Origin: JBELHO01 sp042091375
GTDB taxonomy: Bacteria; Pseudomonadota; Gammaproteobacteria; Enterobacterales; Alteromonadaceae
Assembly: GCA_042091375.1 (NCBI GenBank)
Contig: JBELHO010000063.1
Span: 1-17,988 of the forward strand
Direction of reading: 5' to 3'
Length of the DNA stretch: 17,988 nucleotides
Part shown: in pieces, positions 5,862 through 13,080 of the stretch
Numbering within the stretch: position 1 is the stretch's first letter
Layout: the number at the start of each line of letters is the position of its first letter
Program-made: the position numbers and the translations under genes
The notes under the pieces: model-generated
The model's input: only the letters and a program-made list of their open reading frames with translations
What the model was told of the DNA's origin: nothing
The model's database searches: none

Positions 5862-5957
5862 GGATAAAAAATTACAACTAGTTAGCTTTACTATCAAGAA
5901 TTGTGCCTGTTATCAGAAATGAACTGTCTACAGGGAGATTTATCTAAGGGGGATCAC

Positions 5958-6908
5958 ATGACAGGTATTTTAGACTCAGTAAATCAACGCACTCAATTAG
6001 TCGGTCAAAACAGGCTAGAGTTGTTGATGTTTAAATTAGTTGGCCGTCAACGCTTTGGCATTAATGTATTTAAAGTCAGAGAAGTCATGCCTTGTCCTCG
6101 CTTAACTGTACTCCCCAAACAAGATCAAGACATTAAAGGCGTTGCCCATATTCGCGGTCAAACTATTTCAGTTATCGACTTGAGTAAAGCAACCGGCGGA
6201 CGTGAAATTGTTCCTGATGAAAATTCATTTGTGATCATTGCTGAATACAACCGCAGTGTACAAGGCTTTTTGGTGGCAGGGGTTGAACGCATCGTTACCC
6301 TTAGTTGGAAAGACATTATGCCTCCACCGGAAGGAACTGGAAAATCCAGTTACCTAACCGCAGTCACCGAAATAGACAATGAAATGGTATCAATTTTAGA
6401 TGTCGAAAAAATTCTCAATGAAATTAGCCCCGTATCAACCGATTTAAGTGACGACATCGCCGATAATACTGTGGGTCAAAGTATTGGCGATAGAGTGATC
6501 ATGATCGCCGATGATTCAACCGTAGCTCGCAATCAAGTCAAACGCGCCTTAGAGCCATTAGGTTTAAAAATGCTATTAGCGAAAAACGGTCAAGATGCGT
6601 TAAATCAACTCGAAGCTCTAGCCGCAGAATGTAACCAGTCAATTGATGAAAAAGTCGCATTGCTTATTTCTGATATAGAAATGCCCGAAATGGATGGTTA
6701 CACCCTCACCGCAGAAATAAAAAACAGTGAAATGATGCGTTCTATGCCGGTTATTTTGCATACTTCTCTCAGTGGTGTTTTTAATAATGCTATGGTAGAA
6801 AAAGTAGGAGCAGAAGACTTTATTCCTAAGTTCCATCCCGATGAGTTAGCGACAGCGGTTAAAAAGTGGCTCAAAATCGATGATGATGATGCACTTGATA
6901 GTGAATAG
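5958..6908 (+). CDS. cheV: Chemotaxis coupling/response-regulator protein CheV
   Basis: CheV joins a CheW-like coupling domain to a receiver domain and links chemoreceptors to the CheA kinase, with phosphorylation adjusting the coupling. I start it at the ATG at 5958, which follows a strong AAGGGGG and gives the family's usual opening MTGILDSVNQRTQLVGQNRLE (split by a first helix). An upstream in-frame extension from 5901 lacks both features. The 316-residue product has the CheW domain at about 18-155 and the receiver at about 178-308. Receiver key residues are visible: Asp185/Asp186, phospho-acceptor Asp239 in ISDIEMP, Thr269 and Lys291. It diverges from flgA and is followed by cheR after 64 bp. 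Confidence 0.96.
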   Translation: MTGILDSVNQRTQLVGQNRLELLMFKLVGRQRFGINVFKVREVMPCPRLTVLPKQDQDIKGVAHIRGQTISVIDLSKATGGREIVPDENSFVIIAEYNRSVQGFLVAGVERIVTLSWKDIMPPPEGTGKSSYLTAVTEIDNEMVSILDVEKILNEISPVSTDLSDDIADNTVGQSIGDRVIMIADDSTVARNQVKRALEPLGLKMLLAKNGQDALNQLEALAAECNQSIDEKVALLISDIEMPEMDGYTLTAEIKNSEMMRSMPVILHTSLSGVFNNAMVEKVGAEDFIPKFHPDELATAVKKWLKIDDDDALDSE

Positions 6909-6972
6909 TCGCCGTTATTGGCAATGACTCATAACCGCAATTAATGATTAATAGTAAAGGCGAAATTACATA

Positions 6973-7806
6973 GTGTCAGCTAGAGAACTCGATGACAAAA
7001 GCTATCATCAGTTTCGAGAATTTTTGGAGCAACAATGTGGTATTGTGCTCGGCGTTAACAAACAGTACCTAGTAAAAAGTCGCTTAGCTCCGTTAATGGC
7101 CAAATTTGAAGTTGCCTCTTTAGCTGATCTTGTCGCCCGTACCTTGAGTCCAAATGAGCGGCAATTAAGAGCAATTGTTATCGATGCGATGACTACTAAT
7201 GAAACCTTGTGGTTTCGCGATGATTACCCTTTCCAGTTATTAAAAAGTCATATTTTACCAAAATTTAAAAGGCAACGCAGTCCACTTAAAATATGGTCTG
7301 CGGCTAGTTCCTCTGGTCAAGAGCCATATTCTATCGCTATGTCAGCTCTTGAATATCAGCAAGGCAATCCGGGCAGCTTACCCGCTGGGGTGCAAATTAT
7401 TGGCACTGATATTTCCAATACCATGTTAGAGCATTGTCGATCAGGCGAATACGATGCGTTGGCGTTAGGTCGAGGCTTGTCAGCAGAGAGAAAGCGGCTA
7501 TTTTTCGAAGCTGCAGATGATCAAATGTTCAGAGTTAAATCTTCGGTAAAAAATCTGGTCAACTTTCGGCAATTAAACCTACTTGGCAGTTATAGCTTAA
7601 TGGGCAAATTTGATATTGTATTTTGTCGCAACGTACTCATTTACTTTTCCCCGGAAGTAAAAACTAAGATTTTGTCACAAATCCACAGCAGCCTAAATAA
7701 AGGCGGCTACTTATTCTTGGGTGCCTCAGAATCCTTAGCCGGTTTAAATGATCACTTTGATATGATCCGCTGTGATCCCGGTATTATTTACCAGAAAAAA
7801 ACTTAA
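6973..7806 (+). CDS. cheR: Chemotaxis protein methyltransferase CheR
   Basis: CheR uses S-adenosylmethionine to methylate glutamates of chemoreceptors in the cytoplasm, setting adaptation together with CheB. The 277-residue product has the helical N-terminal domain (about 8-65), the linker motif TTNETLWFR (74-82), and the SAM-binding domain. That domain carries WSAASSSGQEPYS (108-120), GTDIS (144-148) and the FCRNVLIYF motif (217-225). The start is GTG at 6973: AAAGG lies about 12 bases upstream, which is rather far, but no in-frame ATG exists near the conserved N-terminus. It follows cheV closely and ends 216 bp before flgB, which has its own promoter. Confidence 0.95.
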   Translation: MSARELDDKSYHQFREFLEQQCGIVLGVNKQYLVKSRLAPLMAKFEVASLADLVARTLSPNERQLRAIVIDAMTTNETLWFRDDYPFQLLKSHILPKFKRQRSPLKIWSAASSSGQEPYSIAMSALEYQQGNPGSLPAGVQIIGTDISNTMLEHCRSGEYDALALGRGLSAERKRLFFEAADDQMFRVKSSVKNLVNFRQLNLLGSYSLMGKFDIVFCRNVLIYFSPEVKTKILSQIHSSLNKGGYLFLGASESLAGLNDHFDMIRCDPGIIYQKKT

Positions 7807-7896
7807 GCATTTCCTTTACAACACATTAATAAACCTCTTTAAAAAAAACTTGTTAATAAAAAAATTCATATTAAAAACTTAAGCTTAGCCTGATAA

Positions 7897-7931
7897 AAAT
7901 TGGTTGTTCAGATCATAAATAAAACCAATTT
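7897..7931. repeat. Inverted repeat upstream of flgB
   Basis: AAATTGGTT (7897-7905) and AACCAATTT (7923-7931) form a perfect 9-bp inverted repeat with a 17-bp spacer. It ends about 40 bp before the sigma-54 promoter of flgB, where an activator of sigma-54 might bind. It lacks the T-run of a terminator for cheR. Confidence 0.7.
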
Positions 7932-7972
7932 CACCCATCAAACAAAGCTAATTTCATCCGTCAAAAAAGCTA
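7927..7972 (+). repeat. Imperfect tandem direct repeat of 23-24 bp before flgB
   Basis: Two adjacent copies, 7927-7950 and 7950-7972, share AATTTCA-Y-CC-R-TCAAA, then A-runs and AAAGCTA, differing at two positions and one insertion. They end exactly at the -24 element of the sigma-54 promoter. Two copies at about two helical turns would place two bound proteins on the same face of the helix. Confidence 0.85.
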
Positions 7973-7988
7973 TGGCATAAAAATTGTA
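7973..7988 (+). promoter_or_regulatory. Sigma-54 promoter of the flgB operon
   Basis: TGGCATAAAAATTGTA has the -24 GG and a -12 TTGT with correct spacing; the invariant-type GC at -12 is GT here. The predicted start near 8000 leaves a leader of about 23 nt to flgB. The flgB operon is sigma-54-dependent in Vibrio relatives, which supports the call. Confidence 0.6.
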
Positions 7989-8022
7989 TATCAGTTTTCA
8001 TTAACTTGGAGACGACTATTTT

Positions 8023-8421
8023 ATGGCTATCAGTTTCGACAAAGCGTTTGGACTTCACCCGCAAAGTTTACGAATACGCGCAGAAAATGCTGAAGTAATT
8101 GCAGCAAATATCGCCAATGCTGACACCCCAGGCTATAAAGCCAAGGGCATGGATTTTAAAACTGCGTTGGCACAGGCGGCAAGTAAGCACCAGTCAAGCA
8201 TCACAAAAACCCATGAAAAGCATTTTGAAACAAGCTCTGAATTCCAACAAAGCATACAATATCGCATTGAAAATCAACCAGATACAGGCGATGGTAACAC
8301 AGTAGATGCACAAGTGGAACGAAACTTGTATCTAGAAAACTCAATGCAGTATCAAGCCAGCTTACAATTTCTTAATGGCAAGATAAAAGGTTTGAAGAAA
8401 GTTATCAGTGGAGGTCAATAA
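8023..8421 (+). CDS. flgB: Flagellar basal-body rod protein FlgB
   Basis: FlgB is the proximal rod protein, positioned next to the export gate and MS ring. The 132-residue product has the signature of rod proteins near its N-terminus (EVIAANIANADTPGYKAKGM, about residues 25-44) and a helical C-terminus (VDAQVERNLYLENSMQYQASL split by the usual helix kink) that forms the D0 coiled coil. Length is normal for the family. GGAG lies 11 bases before the ATG, slightly far. It is the first gene of the rod-hook run, preceded by a sigma-54 promoter, and is followed by flgC after 2 bp. Confidence 0.96.
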   Translation: MAISFDKAFGLHPQSLRIRAENAEVIAANIANADTPGYKAKGMDFKTALAQAASKHQSSITKTHEKHFETSSEFQQSIQYRIENQPDTGDGNTVDAQVERNLYLENSMQYQASLQFLNGKIKGLKKVISGGQ

Positions 8422-8423
8422 CG

Positions 8424-8843
8424 ATGAGCTTATTTAATGTTTTCGATATCTCAGCAACGGGGATGAGCGCTCAGTCGGTAAGGTTAAACACCACCGCGAG
8501 TAATATTGCCAATGCCGACAGTGTCAGCAGTAGCATAGATAGTACTTATCGAGCTCGTCAACCGGTTTTTGCCGCTGCGCTGCAAAAAGCTGCCGCAGGT
8601 CAAAACGAATCAGTTGGTGTCGAAGTATTAGGCATTGTAGAAAGCGATAAACCCTTGAATATTCAGTATTCACCTGAACATCCAATGGCAGATTTGCAAG
8701 GCTACATATATAAACCAAACGTCAATGTTGTTGAAGAAATGACCAATATGATCTCAGCATCTCGCTCTTATCAAACCAATATTCAGTTAGCTGAATCAGC
8801 AAAGAACATGCTCAACAAAACTTTGCAGTTAGGTCAACGTTAA
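8424..8843 (+). CDS. flgC: Flagellar basal-body rod protein FlgC
   Basis: FlgC is a proximal rod component exported by the flagellar type III system. The 139-residue product carries the rod signature (NTTASNIANADS, residues about 21-32), a central variable part, and the C-terminal NVNVVEEMTNMISASRSYQTN helix pattern (about 100-120) that closes the D0 domain. Its ribosome binding site GGAGG lies inside the end of flgB and only 2 bp separates the genes, so translation is probably coupled. It has the usual family length and no unusual features. Confidence 0.96.
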   Translation: MSLFNVFDISATGMSAQSVRLNTTASNIANADSVSSSIDSTYRARQPVFAAALQKAAAGQNESVGVEVLGIVESDKPLNIQYSPEHPMADLQGYIYKPNVNVVEEMTNMISASRSYQTNIQLAESAKNMLNKTLQLGQR

Positions 8844-8860
8844 TTCATTAGGGAATGATC

Positions 8861-9547
8861 ATGGAAACAGTATCAGGTAGTAGCCCTTTAGACGGTATAC
8901 GCTGGCAAAAAGAAGAATACCAAACGGTGGAAGACGATCGCGGTATGTTAACGCAAGAAGACTTTTTTGCGTTACTCACCCAAGAATTGTCACATCAAGA
9001 CCCCACTAAACCTGTGGAAAATAATGAAATGATTTCGCAAATGACCGCGTTTTCAACCACCGATGGGGTATCACAGCTCAACGATCAATTCACTAACTTC
9101 GCCAGCTCGATGTCATCGAGTCAGGCACTGCAAGCCTCTTCATTAGTTGGGCGCAGTGTGCTAGTCAACGACAATGTTTTTGGCATGGAACAAGGTGAAA
9201 CAGTTAAAGGTAAACTGATCACCGATTTGCCCGCCAGTAATGTCAACATTTATGTTGAAAACGCCGCCGGTGAAATTGTGCAAACGGTACCAGTGGGCAG
9301 TGTTGAACAAGGTGAATTTACATTTACTTGGGATGGCCAAACATCGGCAGGAGAGCCTGCACCAGAAGGCGCTTACCGATTTAGAATTGCTGGCCTAGTC
9401 GACGGTGAAGCCTCGGAATTACAAGCCATGACTTATCGCAAAGTTGACAGTGTTACCTTAGCAGGAGCAGGTGGAAATATTGTGCTTAATTTAAATGGTG
9501 GCAGTTCAATGGCATTGGCAGACGTTGTTGAAGTATCGCAAGGTTAA
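8861..9547 (+). CDS. flgD: Flagellar hook-capping protein FlgD
   Basis: FlgD forms the scaffold cap on which hook subunits polymerise and is discarded afterwards. I prefer the ATG at 8861 over the one at 8855, because AGGGA (8850-8854) sits six bases before the former and directly against the latter. The 228-residue product has the conserved N-terminal segment EDFFALLTQELSHQDPTKP (about 34-52) and a Gln-rich helix MISQMTAFSTTDGVSQLNDQ, followed by two beta domains (about 90-220) with the FlgD Ig-like pattern FTWDGQTSAGEPAPEGAYRF. It ends 221 bp before flgE, a larger gap than elsewhere in this gene run. Confidence 0.95.
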   Translation: METVSGSSPLDGIRWQKEEYQTVEDDRGMLTQEDFFALLTQELSHQDPTKPVENNEMISQMTAFSTTDGVSQLNDQFTNFASSMSSSQALQASSLVGRSVLVNDNVFGMEQGETVKGKLITDLPASNVNIYVENAAGEIVQTVPVGSVEQGEFTFTWDGQTSAGEPAPEGAYRFRIAGLVDGEASELQAMTYRKVDSVTLAGAGGNIVLNLNGGSSMALADVVEVSQG

Positions 9548-9565
9548 ATTAAAGGTTTAGCAACT

Positions 9566-9600
9566 AGCTTGAATTTAAAGTTGAGTCAACAGCCGATTTA
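9566..9600 (+). promoter_or_regulatory. flgD-flgE gap: palindrome and sigma-28-like half sites
   Basis: TAAAGTTG (a 7/8 match to the sigma-28 -35) is followed after only 8 bp by GCCGATTT (6/8 match to the -10); the normal spacer is 11 bp. Between them lies the perfect dyad GTTGA-G-TCAAC. The spacing fault makes a working sigma-28 promoter doubtful, but the dyad could be an operator. Confidence 0.25.
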
Positions 9601-9647
9601 TATCCAAGCTGACGAAAAATTTAGTACACAAATACAGAACCAGATAT

Positions 9648-9712
9648 AGAAAAAACAGTATAAACCAAGAAAAAACAATCAGAAAAGTACAGAAAAAACA
9701 AGGTATACAAAA
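9648..9712. repeat. Repeated AGAAAAAACA and phased A-tracts before flgE
   Basis: AGAAAAAACA occurs at 9648-9657, 9668-9677 and 9691-9700, with shorter AGAAAAG (9681) and CAAAAC (9708) copies between and after. A-tracts repeat at about 20, 13, 10 and 15 bp, partly in phase with the helix, which predicts curved DNA 60-120 bp before the flgE start. This segment has no reading frame. Confidence 0.6.
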
Positions 9713-9768
9713 CAGCAAGTAATTGTTTTATATACAAACTAAAGAAATTTATCATATGAGGTGCAATT

Positions 9769-11148
9769 ATGTCATTTAATATAGCGTTGAGCGGATTAAA
9801 CGCTGCTCAAAAAGATCTCGATGTTACATCAAATAACATTGCTAACGTCAATACCACAGGTTTTAAAGAGTCAAGAGCAGAGTTTGTCGATGTATATGCC
9901 GCCTCATTACTTGCCTCAGGTAAAACCAAAGTAGGCGATGGGGTATTAACCGCTGATGTAGCGCAACAATTTCAACAAGGCAGTATTAAATTCACCAATA
10001 ATGCCCTTGATTTAGCCATCACTGGTAACGGTTTCTACGCGACTGTACCTACCCTTGATTCATTGGAAACTTCCTATACTCGTGCTGGACAATTTAAATT
10101 AAATGACAGTAACTTTGTGGTGAACTCTGCTGGTGAACACTTGTTAGGTTTCCCTGTCAATGTTGACGGCACATCTTCTTCAGTGAGTTTAAGTACTGCC
10201 GAGCCGATCCGCATTCCCACTTCATCAGGTGCTCCACAGTTAACTAGTGAAGTTGATATTCGCATGAACTTACCGGCTGGCGATACTTATATAACTGATG
10301 CACCAGGTAACTTTGATCCTGTTGATCAAAGTACTTACAATCACTCTACTTCAGTGACTATCTTTGATTCACTCGGTGACAGTCATGTGATGACCTATTA
10401 TTTCGTTAAAGAAGATCCCGCGGCGTTACCAAATCAGTGGGCAGTATTTGCCGCTGTTGATGGTACCGCCATTGATCTTGTTGATCCAGCTGGTGGTGGC
10501 ACTAACCCCACCGGTGGTAACGTTTCTGGCTCTTTATCGGCCACCGGCGGTATTACAGGGGCCTCATTACTGTTTAACAGCTCAGGTGATTTTATTTCAC
10601 AAGTACCATCAGTCGCCAATGGTGGTATAGTCACTGACGTTTTCGGTACTGCAATTTTGTCTAATGGCGCTGACGACACGCAAACGGTTGCTATTGATTT
10701 CAATTTAGATGTTGCTGGGCCAAATGCCAACGAGCCAACACAATTTGCCTCTAACTTCGAAGTCACCTCACTAGAGCAAAACGGTTTAGCGGTAGGTCGA
10801 TTAACAGGTATAGACATTGGTACAGATGGACTGATCCGCGCCACATACAGTAACGGTACTTCTGAACCGTTATCGCGTATTGCCTTGGTAAACTTTGCCA
10901 ATGAGCAAGGTTTAAAGCAAATAGGTAACAGTGCTTGGAAAGAGAGTATAAATTCTGGTGAAGCCCTTGCTGGTGAAGCGGGATCAGGTACTTTTGGTAC
11001 GATCAACTCATCTGCGCTAGAGCAATCAAATGTGAATTTAACCTCAGAGCTAATTAACTTGATTTCTGCACAACGAAATTTCCAAGCCAATTCAAGAGCG
11101 TTAGAAGTGGATAATCAATTAAACCAAACTATCCTGCAAATCCGCTAA
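9769..11148 (+). CDS. flgE: Flagellar hook protein FlgE
   Basis: FlgE is the subunit of the hook, the flexible coupling between rod and filament. The 459-residue product has the N-terminal D0 signature SNNIANVNTTGFKESRAEF (about 21-39), the D1 motif FTNNALDLAITGNGFY (about 75-90), a D2 region in the centre, and a C-terminal D0 helix LEQSNVNLTSELINLISAQ (about 417-435). A Gly/Thr-rich low-complexity stretch (about 240-262, PAGGGTNPTGG...) lies in the variable central part and is probably a surface loop. GAGGTG gives a good ribosome binding site at the ATG. A long gap upstream and a strong terminator downstream suggest an mRNA of its own or at least a strongly expressed segment. Confidence 0.97.
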   Translation: MSFNIALSGLNAAQKDLDVTSNNIANVNTTGFKESRAEFVDVYAASLLASGKTKVGDGVLTADVAQQFQQGSIKFTNNALDLAITGNGFYATVPTLDSLETSYTRAGQFKLNDSNFVVNSAGEHLLGFPVNVDGTSSSVSLSTAEPIRIPTSSGAPQLTSEVDIRMNLPAGDTYITDAPGNFDPVDQSTYNHSTSVTIFDSLGDSHVMTYYFVKEDPAALPNQWAVFAAVDGTAIDLVDPAGGGTNPTGGNVSGSLSATGGITGASLLFNSSGDFISQVPSVANGGIVTDVFGTAILSNGADDTQTVAIDFNLDVAGPNANEPTQFASNFEVTSLEQNGLAVGRLTGIDIGTDGLIRATYSNGTSEPLSRIALVNFANEQGLKQIGNSAWKESINSGEALAGEAGSGTFGTINSSALEQSNVNLTSELINLISAQRNFQANSRALEVDNQLNQTILQIR

Positions 11149-11170
11149 GTTTACTCTTTATTCTTTTATA

Positions 11171-11202
11171 CCCGAACAATATGGCATTGTTCGGGTTTTT
11201 TT
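11171..11202 (+). terminator. Rho-independent terminator after flgE
   Basis: A perfect 10-bp stem, CCCGAACAAT (11171-11180) with ATTGTTCGGG (11186-11195), encloses a 5-nt loop and is followed by seven Ts. It lies 22 bp past the flgE stop codon and is the only strong intrinsic terminator in the window. It separates flgE from flgF, which has its own promoter. Confidence 0.95.
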
Positions 11203-11400
11203 ATGGGCAATACTCTTATAGTTAAGCAATGCATAGCCACTATAGCTAATTTTGCTCTGTAACTTTTCGTCAGGTAACGTTTGGTAAGATAGCCTTGTAT
11301 AAGATACCTTTTTGTAAGATATTTTTTGCACTGTCAATTATTGCAGCGCAAATAGCACATTAGCCATGACATCCTTTTAGTTTACTCTCTTTTTGCCTGT
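11203..11400. other. Leader region between flgE terminator and flgF promoter
   Basis: No gene is visible here. The segment holds three copies of a 15-bp-spaced AAGATA motif (annotated separately) and otherwise AT-rich DNA leading to the sigma-54 site of flgF. Its position about 80-115 bp before the promoter fits an enhancer for a sigma-54 activator such as FlrC, by inference. Confidence 0.5.
11284..11330 (+). repeat. Three direct repeats of 15-bp period (AAGATA core)
   Basis: AAGATA starts at 11286, 11301 and 11316, exactly 15 bp apart, with preceding GT(A) also conserved (GTAAGATA at 11284 and 11314, GTATAAGATA at 11297). The bases between differ, so only the core repeats. The array lies about 80-115 bp upstream of the -24 element of the flgF sigma-54 promoter. 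Confidence 0.8.
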
Positions 11401-11416
11401 TGGCATCTTCTTTGCT
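11401..11416 (+). promoter_or_regulatory. Sigma-54 promoter of the flgF-flgG-... genes
   Basis: TGGCATCTTCTTTGCT matches the sigma-54 consensus nearly fully: TGGCA at -24 and TTGCT at -12 with GG and GC ten bases apart. The start would fall near 11427, about 43 nt before the flgF ATG. It follows the flgE terminator, so it is the likely main promoter for flgF to flgJ and perhaps flgK. Confidence 0.8.
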
Positions 11417-11469
11417 TTATCACTACTAATTGAACAATAAATCTATTTCACCTGCTACTAGGAGTGATG

Positions 11470-12213
11470 ATGGACAAGATGCTTTATGTCGCCATGAGTG
11501 GCGCAAAACAAAATATGGATGCATTGGCTGTTACCGCCAATAACCTTGCCAATGCTAACACCACAGCGTTTAAGTCTGACTTAGCACAAGCCAGAGCAAT
11601 GCAAGCTTTTGGTGAAGGACTTCCGACAAGGGTCTTTTCATTGACGGAAAAAACCAGCCAAAATTTTGACAGCGGTGCCTTGCAAACCACAGGTCGTGAT
11701 TTAGATATTGCTATCGCTGGTGACGGTTGGATAGCGGTGCAAACCGCCGACGGCAATGAAGCTTTTACTCGAGATGGGCATTTATCATTAACGGAAGACG
11801 GTAATTTACAAACCCCTAATGGCGACTTAGTTATGGGTAATGTTGGTCCAGTACTGTTGCCTTTACCGGTGAGAAATATTCACATCAGTGGCGATGGAAC
11901 CATTATGGTTCAACCGGAAGGAGCGCCCGTTACTATTCAGGAAGAAGTCGGTCGGATTAAATTTGTCAACCCCGACGGTCGTTTAATTGAGCGGGGCAAC
12001 GATGGCTTATTTCGCCGCAAAGACAAGCAAGTTCCAGAAGCAGATACCAATGTAGTCGTCAAAAGTGGCACTTTGGAAGGCAGTAATGTCAATCCTGTCA
12101 ATGAAATGACAGAAATGATTGCTTTACAACGTCAGTTTGAAATGCAAATGAAATTAATGAAAACAGCCGAAGAAATTGATGCCGCCAGTGCGTCATTATT
12201 ACGCGCATTCTAA
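11470..12213 (+). CDS. flgF: Flagellar basal-body rod protein FlgF
   Basis: FlgF is a proximal rod protein. I start it at the ATG at 11470, which gives the family's usual MDKMLYVAMSGAKQ opening and lies six bases after AGGAG (11459-11463); upstream GTG 11464 and ATG 11467 sit too close to that site. The 247-residue product has the D0 signature TANNLANANTTAFKSD, the D1 motif GRDLDIAIAGDGWIAVQ (about 73-89), and the C-terminal LEGSNVNPVNEMTEMIALQ (about 201-219). It is separated from flgE by a terminator and a sigma-54 promoter, and is followed by flgG after 18 bp. Confidence 0.96.
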   Translation: MDKMLYVAMSGAKQNMDALAVTANNLANANTTAFKSDLAQARAMQAFGEGLPTRVFSLTEKTSQNFDSGALQTTGRDLDIAIAGDGWIAVQTADGNEAFTRDGHLSLTEDGNLQTPNGDLVMGNVGPVLLPLPVRNIHISGDGTIMVQPEGAPVTIQEEVGRIKFVNPDGRLIERGNDGLFRRKDKQVPEADTNVVVKSGTLEGSNVNPVNEMTEMIALQRQFEMQMKLMKTAEEIDAASASLLRAF

Positions 12214-12231
12214 CCCAGTAAGAGGTATGTC

Positions 12232-13020
12232 ATGAACCCAGCATTATGGATCAGTAAAACCGGCTTAGATGCCCAAACAAAAGAAATAGCGGTTATTTCC
12301 AATAATTTAGCTAATGCCAGCACCGTTGGTTATAAAAAGAGTCGGGCAGTATTTGAAGACTTGCTTTACCAAACCATCAATCAACCTGGAGGCCGTTCAG
12401 CACAAGATACTGAAATGCCGTCGGGTTTAACCTTAGGCGCAGGTACTAAGGTAGTGGCAACACAAAAAATTCACAGCCAGGGTGACTTGATCACCACAGA
12501 TAACTCATTAGATATGATGATCCAAGGCGAAGGCTTTTTTCAAATACAATTACCCGATGGCTCCAATGCATACTCGCGCAATGGTCAATTTACCATGGAC
12601 GAAGAAGGCAACTTAGTCACCCCTGGCGCCGGATATTTATTACAACCACAAATCACCGTACCTGAAGATGCACTGAGTATTATTATTTCTCAAGACGGAG
12701 AAGTTTCAGTGACCCTACAAGGTCAAGCAGCACCTGCTGTGGTTGGGCAAATTAATACAGCAAACTTTGTCAATCCCACTGGACTAGAAGCGGTAGGGCA
12801 GAATTTGTATGTTGAAACTGCTGTCAGTGGCGCGCCACAAGAAGGCGTTCCCGGCCTGGAGGGCTACGGCATGATATTACAGGGCGCATTGGAAACATCT
12901 AACGTCAATACCACCGAAGAATTAGTCAACTTAATTGAAAGTCAGCGCGTTTATGAAATGAACTCGAAAGTGATTTCTGCGGTTGATGAAATGCTCAGTT
13001 ACATTAACCAGCAATTATAA
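12232..13020 (+). CDS. flgG: Flagellar basal-body rod protein FlgG (distal rod)
   Basis: FlgG makes the distal rod that passes through the P and L rings. The 262-residue product has the expected opening MNPALWISKTGLDAQ, the D0 signature ISNNLANASTVGYKKSRAVF (about 22-41), the D1 motif TTDNSLDMMIQGEGFFQIQ (about 86-104), and the C-terminal LETSNVNTTEELVNLIESQ (about 221-239). Length matches the enteric protein closely (about 260), so the rod is expected to be of normal dimensions. AGAGGT five bases before the ATG gives the ribosome site. flgH follows after 60 bp. Confidence 0.97.
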   Translation: MNPALWISKTGLDAQTKEIAVISNNLANASTVGYKKSRAVFEDLLYQTINQPGGRSAQDTEMPSGLTLGAGTKVVATQKIHSQGDLITTDNSLDMMIQGEGFFQIQLPDGSNAYSRNGQFTMDEEGNLVTPGAGYLLQPQITVPEDALSIIISQDGEVSVTLQGQAAPAVVGQINTANFVNPTGLEAVGQNLYVETAVSGAPQEGVPGLEGYGMILQGALETSNVNTTEELVNLIESQRVYEMNSKVISAVDEMLSYINQQL

Positions 13021-13080
13021 GGGTGATAGCTAGCAGTTAAGCAACTGCCAAACACTTACCCTAATATTGAGGAGATCCCG

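Noticed and set aside
5901..5957. N-terminal extension of CheV
   Set aside because: The ATG at 5958 has a strong ribosome site and gives the conserved CheV N-terminus; the extension has neither.
10434..11090. 218-codon open frame on the minus strand inside flgE
   Set aside because: It is antisense to a well-conserved flgE, rich in Ser, Pro and Val as expected for a shadow frame, and has no recognisable domain.
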